Translations under genes and position numbers: made by a program
Part shown: positions 1 to 8,477 of the stretch, one piece after another
Numbering within the stretch: the first letter of the stretch is position 1
How the letters are laid out: every line of letters starts with the position of its first letter
Assembly: GCA_934728255.1 (NCBI GenBank)
Contig: CAKVEC010000001.1
Location: 248,001 to 312,000 of the forward strand
From: an uncultured Bacteroidales bacterium
Lineage (GTDB): Bacteria > Bacteroidota > Bacteroidia > Bacteroidales > Paludibacteraceae
Direction: 5' to 3'
DNA: 64,000 nt
The notes under the pieces: generated by a model
The model's input: only the letters and a program-made list of their open reading frames with translations
What the model was told of the DNA's origin: nothing
Databases searched by the model: none

Positions 1-519
1 GCCGTGGGCAAATCCTTTTCGGATTTGCCTGCGGCGATTGCTTTTCATCCGTCCCCATACGGCGGCAGGATCTGTGCAATCCACTTGAAAATTCAAGTGC
101 GGCGTATAGTCAAACCCTTGTGCGGCAAACACGCTTTTCCAATGGGAGTAGTCGTGTAGGTTACGCAGTTCGATGTATATGCTTTTGCTTGTTAAATTTT
201 CACGAACAATAGCAAGCAAAGTTGATAATGCTTCATCGCTGATATGTTCGTCCAATAATGCCCCGCCGGGGATAATGGCACGCCGTGTGAAGAATTGTTT
301 GACCGCATTCCGTTCTCGGGTGATGTATCCCGCTACAATACCTACAAACATTCCGTTTTCTTCCGCTCCGAACACAAACGGTTGCATCTCCTGTGGCATA
401 CAACCGTAGAAATCGTATGCCGCACGTGTTTGGAACCATGTTGCCCACGCTGATTGTTCCGCCAAAGCGTCCCACGCTTGCGGAGGAATGTCGGAATATT
501 GGGTATAAATGTGTAGCAT
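1..519 (-). CDS. FemAB-like / GNAT-fold acyltransferase, partial (3' end beyond window edge)
   Basis: The reading frame starts with ATG at 519 and stays open to base 1, giving 173 codons of an unfinished protein beginning MLHIYTQYSD. The segment RRAIIPGGALL, a later stretch with IELRNLHD and FQVD, and a final WGRMKSNRRRQIRK are the pattern of FemAB-related peptidyl/acyltransferases of the GNAT fold, common in Bacteroidota envelope-glycan loci. The start overlaps the stop codon of the upstream LRR gene as TAATG, so the two are probably translationally coupled. Substrate cannot be told: family members add amino acids to peptidoglycan stems or acyl groups to sugars. Family assignment is by remembered motif similarity and the catalytic C-terminal half is missing. 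Confidence 0.7.
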   Translation of the reverse strand, partial: MLHIYTQYSDIPPQAWDALAEQSAWATWFQTRAAYDFYGCMPQEMQPFVFGAEENGMFVGIVAGYITRERNAVKQFFTRRAIIPGGALLDEHISDEALSTLLAIVRENLTSKSIYIELRNLHDYSHWKSVFAAQGFDYTPHLNFQVDCTDPAAVWGRMKSNRRRQIRKGFAHG

Positions 520-2291
520 TATCTGTTCTTGCACCCTTTGAAAGCATTTTTCCCGACAATCGCTGTCGCAGGGTAGTAAGGTACCATCAGGCTCTCGCAA
601 TCTTTGAAAGCGGATGCACCTATCTTTTTCAGCCCTTCGGGCAAAACAACCTTGCGCAGGTTCTTGCAGTTCATAAATGCCTCTTCGCCAATCGTTTGCA
701 CACTGTCGGGCAACGTGATCTCCCGCAGTTGTCTGCATTCATAGAGTGCACCGTCCTCTATGGCGCGTAGCCGTTGATTGAACTTAATCGTACGCAGACT
801 CACACATTGTGCCAATACCCCTTGGCTCAATACGGTTAGTGATGCTGGTAATACAATGTCTTCCAGCATCTTGCATTCTTGGAAAGCCCCTTCTTCTATT
901 ACGTGAATATGATCCGCAAGGTAAATCCCGCGCAACTGCTGACAATTCTGAAAAGCCGATTTCCCTATACGGAAAGTGGATTTCGGGATGTTAATGCGCT
1001 CCAAAGTAACACACCCCTTAAATGCCTCATCGCCAATGGCGTATGTCCCTTCCGGAAGCACTACTTTGCGTAAGTGGGTGCAACCGGTAAATACGCCGTT
1101 GTTCAAATTGATAACTTGTTCTGGAATAGTAACTTCCACAAATTTGGCACACCCCGCAAAGGCCATTTCGCCTATTTCTTGGAGGGTGGCAGGAAATTTC
1201 AGATCCTCCAAAGAAGAACACCCCGTAAATGCCCCGTTGTCTATTTTGCGCAAGCCCTCTGGTAATGTCAGCCGTTGTATCGAGCGGCAGAGGTAGAAAC
1301 AGCCTTGCGGGATAATGGTCAGTTTATCAGACAATACCTGTTTGCGTAGGTTTTCGCACCCGTAGAAAGCCCCCATTCCTAATGTTTCTATATCTGTTGG
1401 CAGGGTGGCTTCGCGGAGCAGTTTGCACCCGTAGAAAGCAAAATTGCCCACTTGTTTTACGCTCGCAGGAATGCTTACATCTGTCAGATTCTCGCATTTG
1501 TAAAAGGCTGCGTTGGGTATTGCCGACACTGTCGCAGGTATCACTACCGACTTGATTTTCTTGCTGTTGGCGAATGCCCCCGCGGCAATCAGCCGGGTGG
1601 GGATTTTGTTCTTGAATACAAACTTGGCAGGTACATCATCGTTCACGGCAATTAGGCAACCGTCGATATACAATGCCCCTTTTTTCCATTTTTTCTCGTT
1701 GTTCCATATGCCCGAATTGCTAAAGGCATCTTCTCCTATCTCGGTGATAGTCTGCGGAATGATTGCACGTGTCAGGTTTTTGCAATCGCGGAATGTCTCG
1801 TGGTCAATGCGTCGTACCGTACTGGGAAATTCCACTCTGGTAAGTGTTTTGTTTCCTTGAAAAGCCCCGGCTGCAATCAATCGTGTACCCTCGGGGATGA
1901 TAAATTTGCCCTTAATGGTCTTGTCTGTCGCAATCAGGCAACTGTCTATGTATAATGCCCCGTTCGTCCAATTTGTCTTGTCGAGCATAATGCCCGTGCC
2001 GTCAAATGCCGAACGGTAAACACGTTCTATGGTCTTGGGCAGCACGATAGCCGTTAGGTTCTTACAACCCTTGAAAGCCTTGTCGCCAATAGCCGTAACG
2101 CGATAGGTCTCTTGTCCTACCGTAATTTCTTCCGGTATGTACAATTCTCCGCTTGCTTGGGGGGTGAGTACTACCTCAGCAGTCAGTAAATCAGGGTCAA
2201 TAGTGTAGTTAACTTCTTGATAAACTGCATTTTCTGCTTGCGCAAACACTGCCAAACAGAGCACTAAAATCAAACTTAAATAACGTCGCAT
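519..2291 (-). CDS. Secreted BspA-type leucine-rich repeat protein (LRR_5)
   Basis: A 590-residue protein with an N-terminal signal peptide (MRRYLSLILVLCLAVFAQA, cleavage likely after QA). A short N-terminal domain is followed from about residue 60 to the end by some twenty 23-residue repeats of the pattern AF-GC-L--I-LP--L--IG, the BspA/TpLRR type (LRR_5). Such proteins in Bacteroidales and oral spirochaetes are exported and often bind host matrix proteins or other bacteria; that role is inferred here. The last residues (FKGCKNR) carry no recognisable type IX sorting domain or sortase signal. A six-unit heptamer repeat array lies 18 bp upstream of the start. The stop overlaps the start of the FemAB-like gene. 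Confidence 0.85.
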   Translation of the reverse strand: MRRYLSLILVLCLAVFAQAENAVYQEVNYTIDPDLLTAEVVLTPQASGELYIPEEITVGQETYRVTAIGDKAFKGCKNLTAIVLPKTIERVYRSAFDGTGIMLDKTNWTNGALYIDSCLIATDKTIKGKFIIPEGTRLIAAGAFQGNKTLTRVEFPSTVRRIDHETFRDCKNLTRAIIPQTITEIGEDAFSNSGIWNNEKKWKKGALYIDGCLIAVNDDVPAKFVFKNKIPTRLIAAGAFANSKKIKSVVIPATVSAIPNAAFYKCENLTDVSIPASVKQVGNFAFYGCKLLREATLPTDIETLGMGAFYGCENLRKQVLSDKLTIIPQGCFYLCRSIQRLTLPEGLRKIDNGAFTGCSSLEDLKFPATLQEIGEMAFAGCAKFVEVTIPEQVINLNNGVFTGCTHLRKVVLPEGTYAIGDEAFKGCVTLERINIPKSTFRIGKSAFQNCQQLRGIYLADHIHVIEEGAFQECKMLEDIVLPASLTVLSQGVLAQCVSLRTIKFNQRLRAIEDGALYECRQLREITLPDSVQTIGEEAFMNCKNLRKVVLPEGLKKIGASAFKDCESLMVPYYPATAIVGKNAFKGCKNR

Positions 2292-2308
2292 CAGATTATA
2301 CTATGTAT

Positions 2309-2350
2309 GTTAATTGTTAATTATTAATTGTTAATTATTACTTGTTAATT
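2309..2350. repeat. Heptamer tandem array (GTTAATT type, 6 units)
   Basis: Six 7-bp units in register: GTTAATT, GTTAATT, ATTAATT, GTTAATT, ATTACTT, GTTAATT. The array fills almost the whole gap between the LRR gene and the cysteine desulfidase gene, and the desulfidase stop codon (2345-2347) is part of it. It belongs to the same 7-bp family seen at many other gene borders in the window. Confidence 0.85.
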
Positions 2351-3622
2351 GCCTTTGTGGAGCATAATATCCAATATCAGGTCATCGGTTTGCGTCATCC
2401 CCTCTCTACCGATACGGGTCAGATTGCGGATAGTACGGTCAATGTCGTCCTCTACAATCCCTTCGGTGGCATCGGCATATGAGTGTTGCATAGCCAGAGA
2501 AGCCGATAGTATTGCCGTACTTACGCCGCTGGTAACTTTCAGTGCGCACCCCGGTTTGGCACCATCGCATATCATACCCGATATATTCGCAATCATATTT
2601 TTGATGGCGTAGGTTATCTCGGTGTAGGTGCCGCCCATCAGGTAGGTGATACCGGCTGCCGAACCCGTGGCAGCAACCACGCACCCGCACAACGCCGACA
2701 ATCTGCCGAGCGATTGTTTGATATAGATAACTGTCAGATTACTAAGCGTCAGGGCGCGTATCATCTGTTCCTCTGTGCAGTCGTTTTCTTTGGCATAGAT
2801 ATACACCGGCACCGAGCAGGATATGCCTTGGTTGCCGGAACCGGAGTTGGACATTACGGGTACCATCGCCCCCGACATACGTGCGTCGCACGCACCGCTG
2901 GTGTAACTCAATATCTTGGTAAACAGCGTATTGCCGAATATAGCGGGTAGCAGATTGCGGCACGCAGGCATACATTTGCGCTTGCGTTGGGTCTGTAGCA
3001 GTTTGCCTAATCCGTGTCCGTAATCTCCGTTAAACGAGGTCTTGGCGGCGGTGATATTCATCTCCGCTCCGTCCAATAGCCAACGCACCTGTGCTAAATC
3101 AACCGACATCGCAAAATCGTACACTTGGCGCAAAGTCAGCGTAGGGGGTGTCTCACGCTCCTTTGCCGAAACAGCCGATGTACTTTCGTCTTCGCAGAAA
3201 TGCGTATGGCTGCCTTGTATGGTGGCGTGTGCCGTGTGGGTGCCGTCCGATACTTCTGCACGGATATACAGTATATCCGGTGCCTGCGGGTCAGTCTCGA
3301 TGTCTATAGGGGTGCGCTCCATATAGGCTTTGGCATATTCCACTGCCTTGGGACACACATCGCACAGCACTTCCAACTGCTTGTCGCTATGCCCTATAGT
3401 CGCCCCGAGAGCAATGGCAATCGGCAGCCCTGTCATTCCCGTGTTCGGAATACCCACCGACAATGCGTTCTTGTAGATGTTCTTGCTCAAGCGCACACGG
3501 ATAGCGGTCGGTTCGTGCTGCAGTTGCTCCGTGGCTTTCGCCACACAGAGTGCCACCGCAATCGGTTCTGTGCAACCTATCGCAGGCACTACCTCCTGAT
3601 GTAAGAGTTCTACTAAGTCCAT
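2345..3622 (-). CDS. L-cysteine desulfidase CyuA-type (UPF0597 / YhaM family)
   Basis: A 425-residue protein of the UPF0597 family, whose characterised members (archaeal L-cysteine desulfidase, enteric CyuA/YhaM) split L-cysteine to pyruvate, ammonia and sulfide with an iron-sulfur cluster. The N-terminal GCTEP motif places a conserved Cys at residue 17. Further conserved cysteines are in GISCSVPV near residue 273 and in CDGAKPGC near residues 312-319; this one-plus-three pattern with a seven-residue final gap matches the known cluster ligands. The length is normal for the family. The cytoplasmic enzyme would support anaerobic cysteine breakdown and H2S production. No cysteine transporter or regulator is adjacent, so a serine-dehydratase-like activity cannot be excluded. 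The stop codon is supplied by a heptamer array. Confidence 0.85.
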   Translation of the reverse strand: MDLVELLHQEVVPAIGCTEPIAVALCVAKATEQLQHEPTAIRVRLSKNIYKNALSVGIPNTGMTGLPIAIALGATIGHSDKQLEVLCDVCPKAVEYAKAYMERTPIDIETDPQAPDILYIRAEVSDGTHTAHATIQGSHTHFCEDESTSAVSAKERETPPTLTLRQVYDFAMSVDLAQVRWLLDGAEMNITAAKTSFNGDYGHGLGKLLQTQRKRKCMPACRNLLPAIFGNTLFTKILSYTSGACDARMSGAMVPVMSNSGSGNQGISCSVPVYIYAKENDCTEEQMIRALTLSNLTVIYIKQSLGRLSALCGCVVAATGSAAGITYLMGGTYTEITYAIKNMIANISGMICDGAKPGCALKVTSGVSTAILSASLAMQHSYADATEGIVEDDIDRTIRNLTRIGREGMTQTDDLILDIMLHKGN

Positions 3623-3669
3623 ATTTGTACAATTATTGATTATATGGTATTATGCATAGTATGCATTTT

Positions 3670-3790
3670 GTTACCCATTACGTAGAAAAGACGTAGAAAG
3701 GACGTAGAAAGAATAGGCTTTTTTCGATAGGATAAGCCCCCTTTTTATGCACTTTATACAATCTTTTTCTGCATATAGTGTATATTCCTA
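3670..3790. repeat. Composite intergenic repeat, copy 1 (with 11-bp array 3680-3712)
   Basis: Three 11-bp units lie at 3680-3712: ACGTAGAAAAG, ACGTAGAAAGG, ACGTAGAAAGA. They are followed by AATAGGCTTTTTT, GATAGGATAAGCC and an AT-rich stretch with TGCACTTTATACAATC. The same order of elements occurs in reverse orientation at about 60630-60760, where the 11-bp unit is present four times instead of three. The two copies are 57 kb apart and match over roughly 90 bp, so this is a dispersed element and not local low-complexity DNA. It sits between the desulfidase and the pectate-lyase-like gene; no terminator or promoter was recognised in this gap. Confidence 0.8.
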
Positions 3791-5899
3791 CATATTATTT
3801 CCCAAAATCGTATAGCGTTTTCCGTCGCGCACAATGACCATACCTTGCGGAGTCAGTATCTTTCTCGCCTGTGGCGTAATGTCGGGATGCACAAGATCGG
3901 TAGTCTCCCCCGAGTGCGGAAGACCAAGTAGGTAAATGACAGCATTCTCTATCACTTGCAGCCCTGTTTCGGTGAGGGATGCGGTGCTGTATTCCGATAC
4001 ACCGATCATCACCATCCGCTGTGTGAGCATTGTGCCGTTCATCACCGTTCCCGCAGGCATGTCGACAATAGTAGTGTAGTCGGGGTGCGAGAAGGGTGCA
4101 CCTAACGATACAATCCCCGTTGTATTCCCCGTCCAACCGCTGATAGCCGTTACGGCATTGGTCGTGCAACTCGCAAAAAGTGAGAGGGTTTGTGTATTGC
4201 CAAAAGTGATGTCGTGGAACAAAGCGTGTGTCGTATCGCTCACAACTACCGACAAATCCTGTGTATTTACCGCCGTACCCCAATCCCAGACATTGCTCTT
4301 GAATAGGAATGGCTTCAGTACCAGCATCGGTTTGTCATATCCTTTCAACGCCGTAAATGCACTCGCACTGCTGTTGGGCTTCGGACTGATAATCAGCAGT
4401 TCGTATTTGGAAAAGTCGGTAGAAGCCGAACCGGCATTCACTACCTTGATGGAGAGTGAATCGTTCCTGCGCAAACGGTTGAGAATAGCATTGTCTTCCT
4501 CGCTGCCGGGAGTGGTAATGTATGCCACCATATGTCCCTTATCAGGTTGCGGTTCTGCGCCTGCGGTCTCATAGCAACCAAGGTCTGGCGCGTCGCCCGT
4601 ATAGTCTAATCCTACATCATTGCCCGCATCAATGAGTGCGGAACCTTCTGCCAAGCGGAGCAATGTCCCTTCTGCCAAACTCCCGTTAGCAAGTCTTGGA
4701 GCAGTAATTTCTGTCGTATCCAACGACAGAAAATCCTTTGCTGATACACTGAATCCGCTCGACCACGAGTTATTGTTGCTCACTTGCACAATCTTGCTGT
4801 CAAATGTATTTTTGCTTTTCGATTGCCAACTGATACAGTTCTGTATATCCAATGTGCAGCCGTTGGCATTGTAAAAACTATAGTCCGAGTTGTTCATATA
4901 GGCGGTGTTGTTGTACAGCCGTACCGCCCCCGCATCGCTGTTCTGGTCATATCCTTTTACGGTATTGCCTACCGACAAACAATGATGAACCAGCACATTG
5001 TGTTTGGTGCTGCCACCGCCTAATTTGAACCCGTTCCCGTTGCCCATATTCGGGTACTTGTCAAGCGTAACCAACACCTTGTTGCCGTCCGCATCGGTAA
5101 CGGTTTTGCCGCTCTTGAATTGGTCAAACCACGCTTTGTCCGTCTCATAGCGCGGGTGATTGCGCATATCGTAGTAGGCTGGACCGTTCTTGTAGCAGAT
5201 GCACCCTTCTATAATGGTCTCCGAATTGGAAACACGTTGAAAGAAGTCCCACCCGTCGTCCGAGTTGTTCCAACTGCGGCAACCTATATAGTGGTTACCA
5301 TTGCCCGTAAATTGTTTGTCGGCAAACCCGTCCGCATTGCCGCCGAAATCGCATTGGGTCAGATTGCCCGATTTGTCCAACTCGTAGTCGAAGTTATCAT
5401 GCGAATCCACATTCTTGATGATGTTGTTTCCGCCTTTTTTCATCTGGCAGCCCGTATCTGCAGAACCATAGATGTCTAAGTTCTCAAATAGACAATGGCT
5501 TCCCTCGTTATACAAGTTGTTTTTTCCCGAATAGCGTAGTGTTAAATCTTTGATATGCAGATAAGTACATGTCTCTGCTATCTGCAGTCCGCGTGTGCCG
5601 TAGGCAGTAGTCCTAAAGTCCAATATGGCTTGCTCTCCGGGGTACCCCGCTATAACAATATATTGTCCTGCACTACCGTTCTTATTGCTGATAGTGGTTT
5701 TGTCTAAGTCATATTGTCCCCCAAGCAGATACAGCGTATCTCCCGCCTGCTTTAGGTTGCTGATTCCCTTGCTCAATGAGCAAGGCGTGCCGTATGTTTT
5801 CCCGTCTCCTGCCCCTTTGGGGGCAGCATAATAGGTAGTGGCTGAAACGGATAAGATGCCTGCGAATAGTAAGAATAGTATAAAGTGTGATTTGTTCAT
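3788..5899 (-). CDS. Secreted PL9-type pectate lyase / right-handed beta-helix protein
   Basis: A 703-residue protein with a signal peptide (MNKSHFILFLLFAGILSVSA). Residues about 22-400 form a parallel beta-helix with the hallmarks of polysaccharide lyase family 9: NADGFADK near residue 190 and NNSDDGWD near 211-218 provide the calcium-binding aspartates, and GNGFKLGG near residue 292 holds the expected catalytic lysine. A second domain (about 455-660) of unknown type follows. The extreme C-terminus (ARKILTPQ then VIVRDGKRYTILG) resembles short tails found at the ends of many exported Bacteroidales proteins. The probable job is beta-elimination of pectin-like polygalacturonate outside the cell. 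No SusCD pair is adjacent, so the gene is not in an obvious polysaccharide-utilisation locus. Confidence 0.82.
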   Translation of the reverse strand: MNKSHFILFLLFAGILSVSATTYYAAPKGAGDGKTYGTPCSLSKGISNLKQAGDTLYLLGGQYDLDKTTISNKNGSAGQYIVIAGYPGEQAILDFRTTAYGTRGLQIAETCTYLHIKDLTLRYSGKNNLYNEGSHCLFENLDIYGSADTGCQMKKGGNNIIKNVDSHDNFDYELDKSGNLTQCDFGGNADGFADKQFTGNGNHYIGCRSWNNSDDGWDFFQRVSNSETIIEGCICYKNGPAYYDMRNHPRYETDKAWFDQFKSGKTVTDADGNKVLVTLDKYPNMGNGNGFKLGGGSTKHNVLVHHCLSVGNTVKGYDQNSDAGAVRLYNNTAYMNNSDYSFYNANGCTLDIQNCISWQSKSKNTFDSKIVQVSNNNSWSSGFSVSAKDFLSLDTTEITAPRLANGSLAEGTLLRLAEGSALIDAGNDVGLDYTGDAPDLGCYETAGAEPQPDKGHMVAYITTPGSEEDNAILNRLRRNDSLSIKVVNAGSASTDFSKYELLIISPKPNSSASAFTALKGYDKPMLVLKPFLFKSNVWDWGTAVNTQDLSVVVSDTTHALFHDITFGNTQTLSLFASCTTNAVTAISGWTGNTTGIVSLGAPFSHPDYTTIVDMPAGTVMNGTMLTQRMVMIGVSEYSTASLTETGLQVIENAVIYLLGLPHSGETTDLVHPDITPQARKILTPQGMVIVRDGKRYTILGNNM

Positions 5900-5913
5900 A
5901 TAGTGTTGGTTGA

Positions 5914-7617
5914 TTAGTTGTGTTCGGAGATAATGAAATCGGTCAGTTGTCCGCCACCGGAGATGACGCTGATGGTATCTTGTGATTGTAGATAAGGAGA
6001 ACAGATACTATACGTACTGTCCGCAATAGTACGGATATCTGCCATATCCAATAGGGAATGGAATACGACTTGTGATGTGATTGGTTTGTGCCGGTTGGCA
6101 ATGATTTGCTGTACTTTGTCGGGGTGCTGTTGTGCATAGGATTCGGAGTACCAGACAAAGAACGGCACATGGTATTCGGCTTCAACGGGAATGTATGAGC
6201 CGTGCATGGAGAACTTGTGTTCATCGTCCCAGAAACTCTCGCCGTGGTCTGATATATAGACCACCACAGCCGGTATCTGCAGTGAATCAACGTATGCACT
6301 CAAATCCCCGAGTACTTTGTCTGTATAATGAATGGTATTGTCATAAGCATTGATAATGAGCGGTTTATGCGCTTCGTTCATCAAGCGGTAACTGTCTGTA
6401 CGCCCGAAAGACGGAGTAAATACATTTTCGCTGATGGGGTAGCGGATGCTGTATTTGTAGTGGCTGCCCAGAGAGTGAAGAACCATCATTTGTCCCGTAT
6501 CTGTGCGTGCCTCGCGTACTTTGGTCAGTATATCCATATCGTAACTATCGCAATCGTTGGCAAAATCAATATCCATAAGTTGTGAGAAAGCATAATGATA
6601 GTTGCAATCCTCCATTATGCGATTGATAAAACTTGTGGTCTCATTACGTGTGATAAAGGCTGTGGTATAGCCCGCTTCGGCAAAAGCATCGCTCAGCCCT
6701 TTCTCTTTGTTCTGTATATCAGCAGTAGCAGCCGTGGCACGGGTAAGCAATAGTGGTACCGAGTGCATTGTCAAATTGGCTTGCGAATAGACTGAAGAAT
6801 AGGACACCAGATTAGGGATTGAAGAAAGCCGTGGTGATGTGTTTCGTTCATAGCCGTTGATACCCCAATGGTCATACCGTGAGGATTCGCCAATAAACAG
6901 GATATACAACTCATTCCCGATAGAGTCTTTGGGCTGAATACCAAATGAGAAATGCTCTATTTCCTTCTGCATTTCTTGTGCTTTGTGTTTTTCTTGCATA
7001 AGATACCCGCACCCGCGGTAGATATTGTACGGATAGATCTTGTCCCATTTGACCATTGTGGCTTGCCAGGCACGGGCGGATACTTCTCTTGTCGGTAATT
7101 CTTTAGCAACGTGTTTTACGTGCAGCCACATAGCACCATATAAAGCAACCAATAGCAGCAATACGCCGCCTGAACCGCAATAATTCACTTGTTTGCTAAA
7201 TATGTACCGGTTGTCTAAACGGCTCGCCAAGATAAAATAGGCTACCCATATTGTAAGGACGATAATACATAACCACCATACGGACGTAACTACCTCGGCG
7301 GCTTCCTGTGGATTGGTGGCGAATACGGATTGCAGAAACAAGTCCGATGTCGGGCGATGATTCAGGTGCAGGCTTGCCAACTCAACAGGTGCAAAGAACA
7401 GGCACACCACCCCCTCTAAAAGAAAATAGGTCCGGACTTTGAGTACAAAGGCGGGCAGTAACAGGCAAGCCAATGTGATGAGCAGATAGCCTGCTGTTTT
7501 TATAAAAGACACGTGCAAATCCTCTGCCGCAAACAGGGCAAAGATATTGGGTATCAGCAGTATCAACCACAGCAAAATGCAGGTACCGGCTTGCTTGTAT
7601 GTGGATAGTTCTTTCAT
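5914..7617 (-). CDS. Phosphoethanolamine transferase-like sulfatase-fold membrane enzyme (EptA/CptA type)
   Basis: A 567-residue protein with about five hydrophobic segments in the first 190 residues and a sulfatase/alkaline-phosphatase-fold periplasmic domain after residue 225. FIGESSRYDHWGINGYERNT holds the first metal ligand, ANLTMHSVP the probable threonine nucleophile, and YISDHGESFWDDEHKFSMHG the remaining metal ligands, the order seen in EptA-type enzymes. These transfer phosphoethanolamine from phosphatidylethanolamine to lipid A or to core or other surface glycans. The start overlaps the stop of the UbiA-like gene by 4 bp (ATGA), placing it in an operon with glycan genes. In lipid A, this change would lower negative charge and could affect cationic-peptide resistance; the actual target is unknown. 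Confidence 0.85.
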   Translation of the reverse strand: MKELSTYKQAGTCILLWLILLIPNIFALFAAEDLHVSFIKTAGYLLITLACLLLPAFVLKVRTYFLLEGVVCLFFAPVELASLHLNHRPTSDLFLQSVFATNPQEAAEVVTSVWWLCIIVLTIWVAYFILASRLDNRYIFSKQVNYCGSGGVLLLLVALYGAMWLHVKHVAKELPTREVSARAWQATMVKWDKIYPYNIYRGCGYLMQEKHKAQEMQKEIEHFSFGIQPKDSIGNELYILFIGESSRYDHWGINGYERNTSPRLSSIPNLVSYSSVYSQANLTMHSVPLLLTRATAATADIQNKEKGLSDAFAEAGYTTAFITRNETTSFINRIMEDCNYHYAFSQLMDIDFANDCDSYDMDILTKVREARTDTGQMMVLHSLGSHYKYSIRYPISENVFTPSFGRTDSYRLMNEAHKPLIINAYDNTIHYTDKVLGDLSAYVDSLQIPAVVVYISDHGESFWDDEHKFSMHGSYIPVEAEYHVPFFVWYSESYAQQHPDKVQQIIANRHKPITSQVVFHSLLDMADIRTIADSTYSICSPYLQSQDTISVISGGGQLTDFIISEHN

Positions 7618-8477
7618 CCTTTCAAATAATTCTTAGGAGTGTAGAAACGGGTAAGTACATAGAGTAGAAGGCGATATATACCCAGTATGTATATAGGTAT
7701 CAACGGAACAAGCGATGAGTGGGAAACGAGCAGTACCGATGTGGCTATTAGGCACACCAATACATAATAAACCGCACGGAACAGAGATTTGGCTTCCTCA
7801 TTCGGAATAAGACAGCGTATCAGCGGGTAGCGGTAGCGTGGCATAGAGAAACGTTCAAGGGCATTCAGTAGTGGAAAAGAGAGAAACAGCCAGCCGATAT
7901 ATTGTATATTGTTGCTGTTCAAGTATGGAATCACGAACGGAATATAGCGTGAGAAAACCAACAGCGGATAGAGAAAAACATTATAGCGGTTGCGTATCCG
8001 GTTGTAGGTATAGAATATGGGCGCAATGAGCAATACGCTAAAGCAGGTAAGCCACCATAGAGGAGTAGGGTGGAGACACAACAGAATAACCAATACGCAG
8101 ATAACCAATAGTATACGTACTGCAATAATAGTTCTATAGTGGGCGTAGAAGTATTGCAGATTATCCGGATACAGACGTATGGAAGGATTCGCTTCTTTAC
8201 GTGTGGCAAATGTATCGTTGTAGATATAGCCGGTTTCATACAGAGTAAAAACCGCCAACAGCAATAATATATAGTTGTACAGGATGGCAAGAGACACTTC
8301 GCCCGCTGCCAAACAAGCATAAAATGCAGTCGGGAACAAGTAAATCAGTCCCCATGATAGCAGTTTGGCAGGTGTTCCTAAACGTACACGATAATAGTAG
8401 GCAAAAGGTATATAAAATACCCGTTGCGGTATATGCTCGCTCGCAAATCGTGGTCTAATATTTGGTTCCGTCTGCAT
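7614..8477 (-). CDS. Polytopic membrane protein, UbiA-prenyltransferase-like (degenerate motif)
   Basis: A 287-residue protein with seven to nine predicted membrane segments. Around residues 82-101 it has ETGYIYNDTFATRKEANP then SIRL, which resembles the first Asp-rich motif of UbiA-type enzymes (NDxxDxxxD then a PxxR), with some acidic positions replaced. In phosphoribosyl-polyprenol synthases this loop binds the prenyl diphosphate through magnesium. The neighbour upstream carries a HAD phosphatase domain, and UbiA-like and HAD domains act together in decaprenyl-phosphate-ribose synthesis. That similarity is suggestive only. The annotated start overlaps the preceding GT4-HAD gene by 23 bp. 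If it is not UbiA-like, it is an unrecognised integral membrane protein of the operon. Confidence 0.5.
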   Translation of the reverse strand: MQTEPNIRPRFASEHIPQRVFYIPFAYYYRVRLGTPAKLLSWGLIYLFPTAFYACLAAGEVSLAILYNYILLLLAVFTLYETGYIYNDTFATRKEANPSIRLYPDNLQYFYAHYRTIIAVRILLVICVLVILLCLHPTPLWWLTCFSVLLIAPIFYTYNRIRNRYNVFLYPLLVFSRYIPFVIPYLNSNNIQYIGWLFLSFPLLNALERFSMPRYRYPLIRCLIPNEEAKSLFRAVYYVLVCLIATSVLLVSHSSLVPLIPIYILGIYRLLLYVLTRFYTPKNYLKG

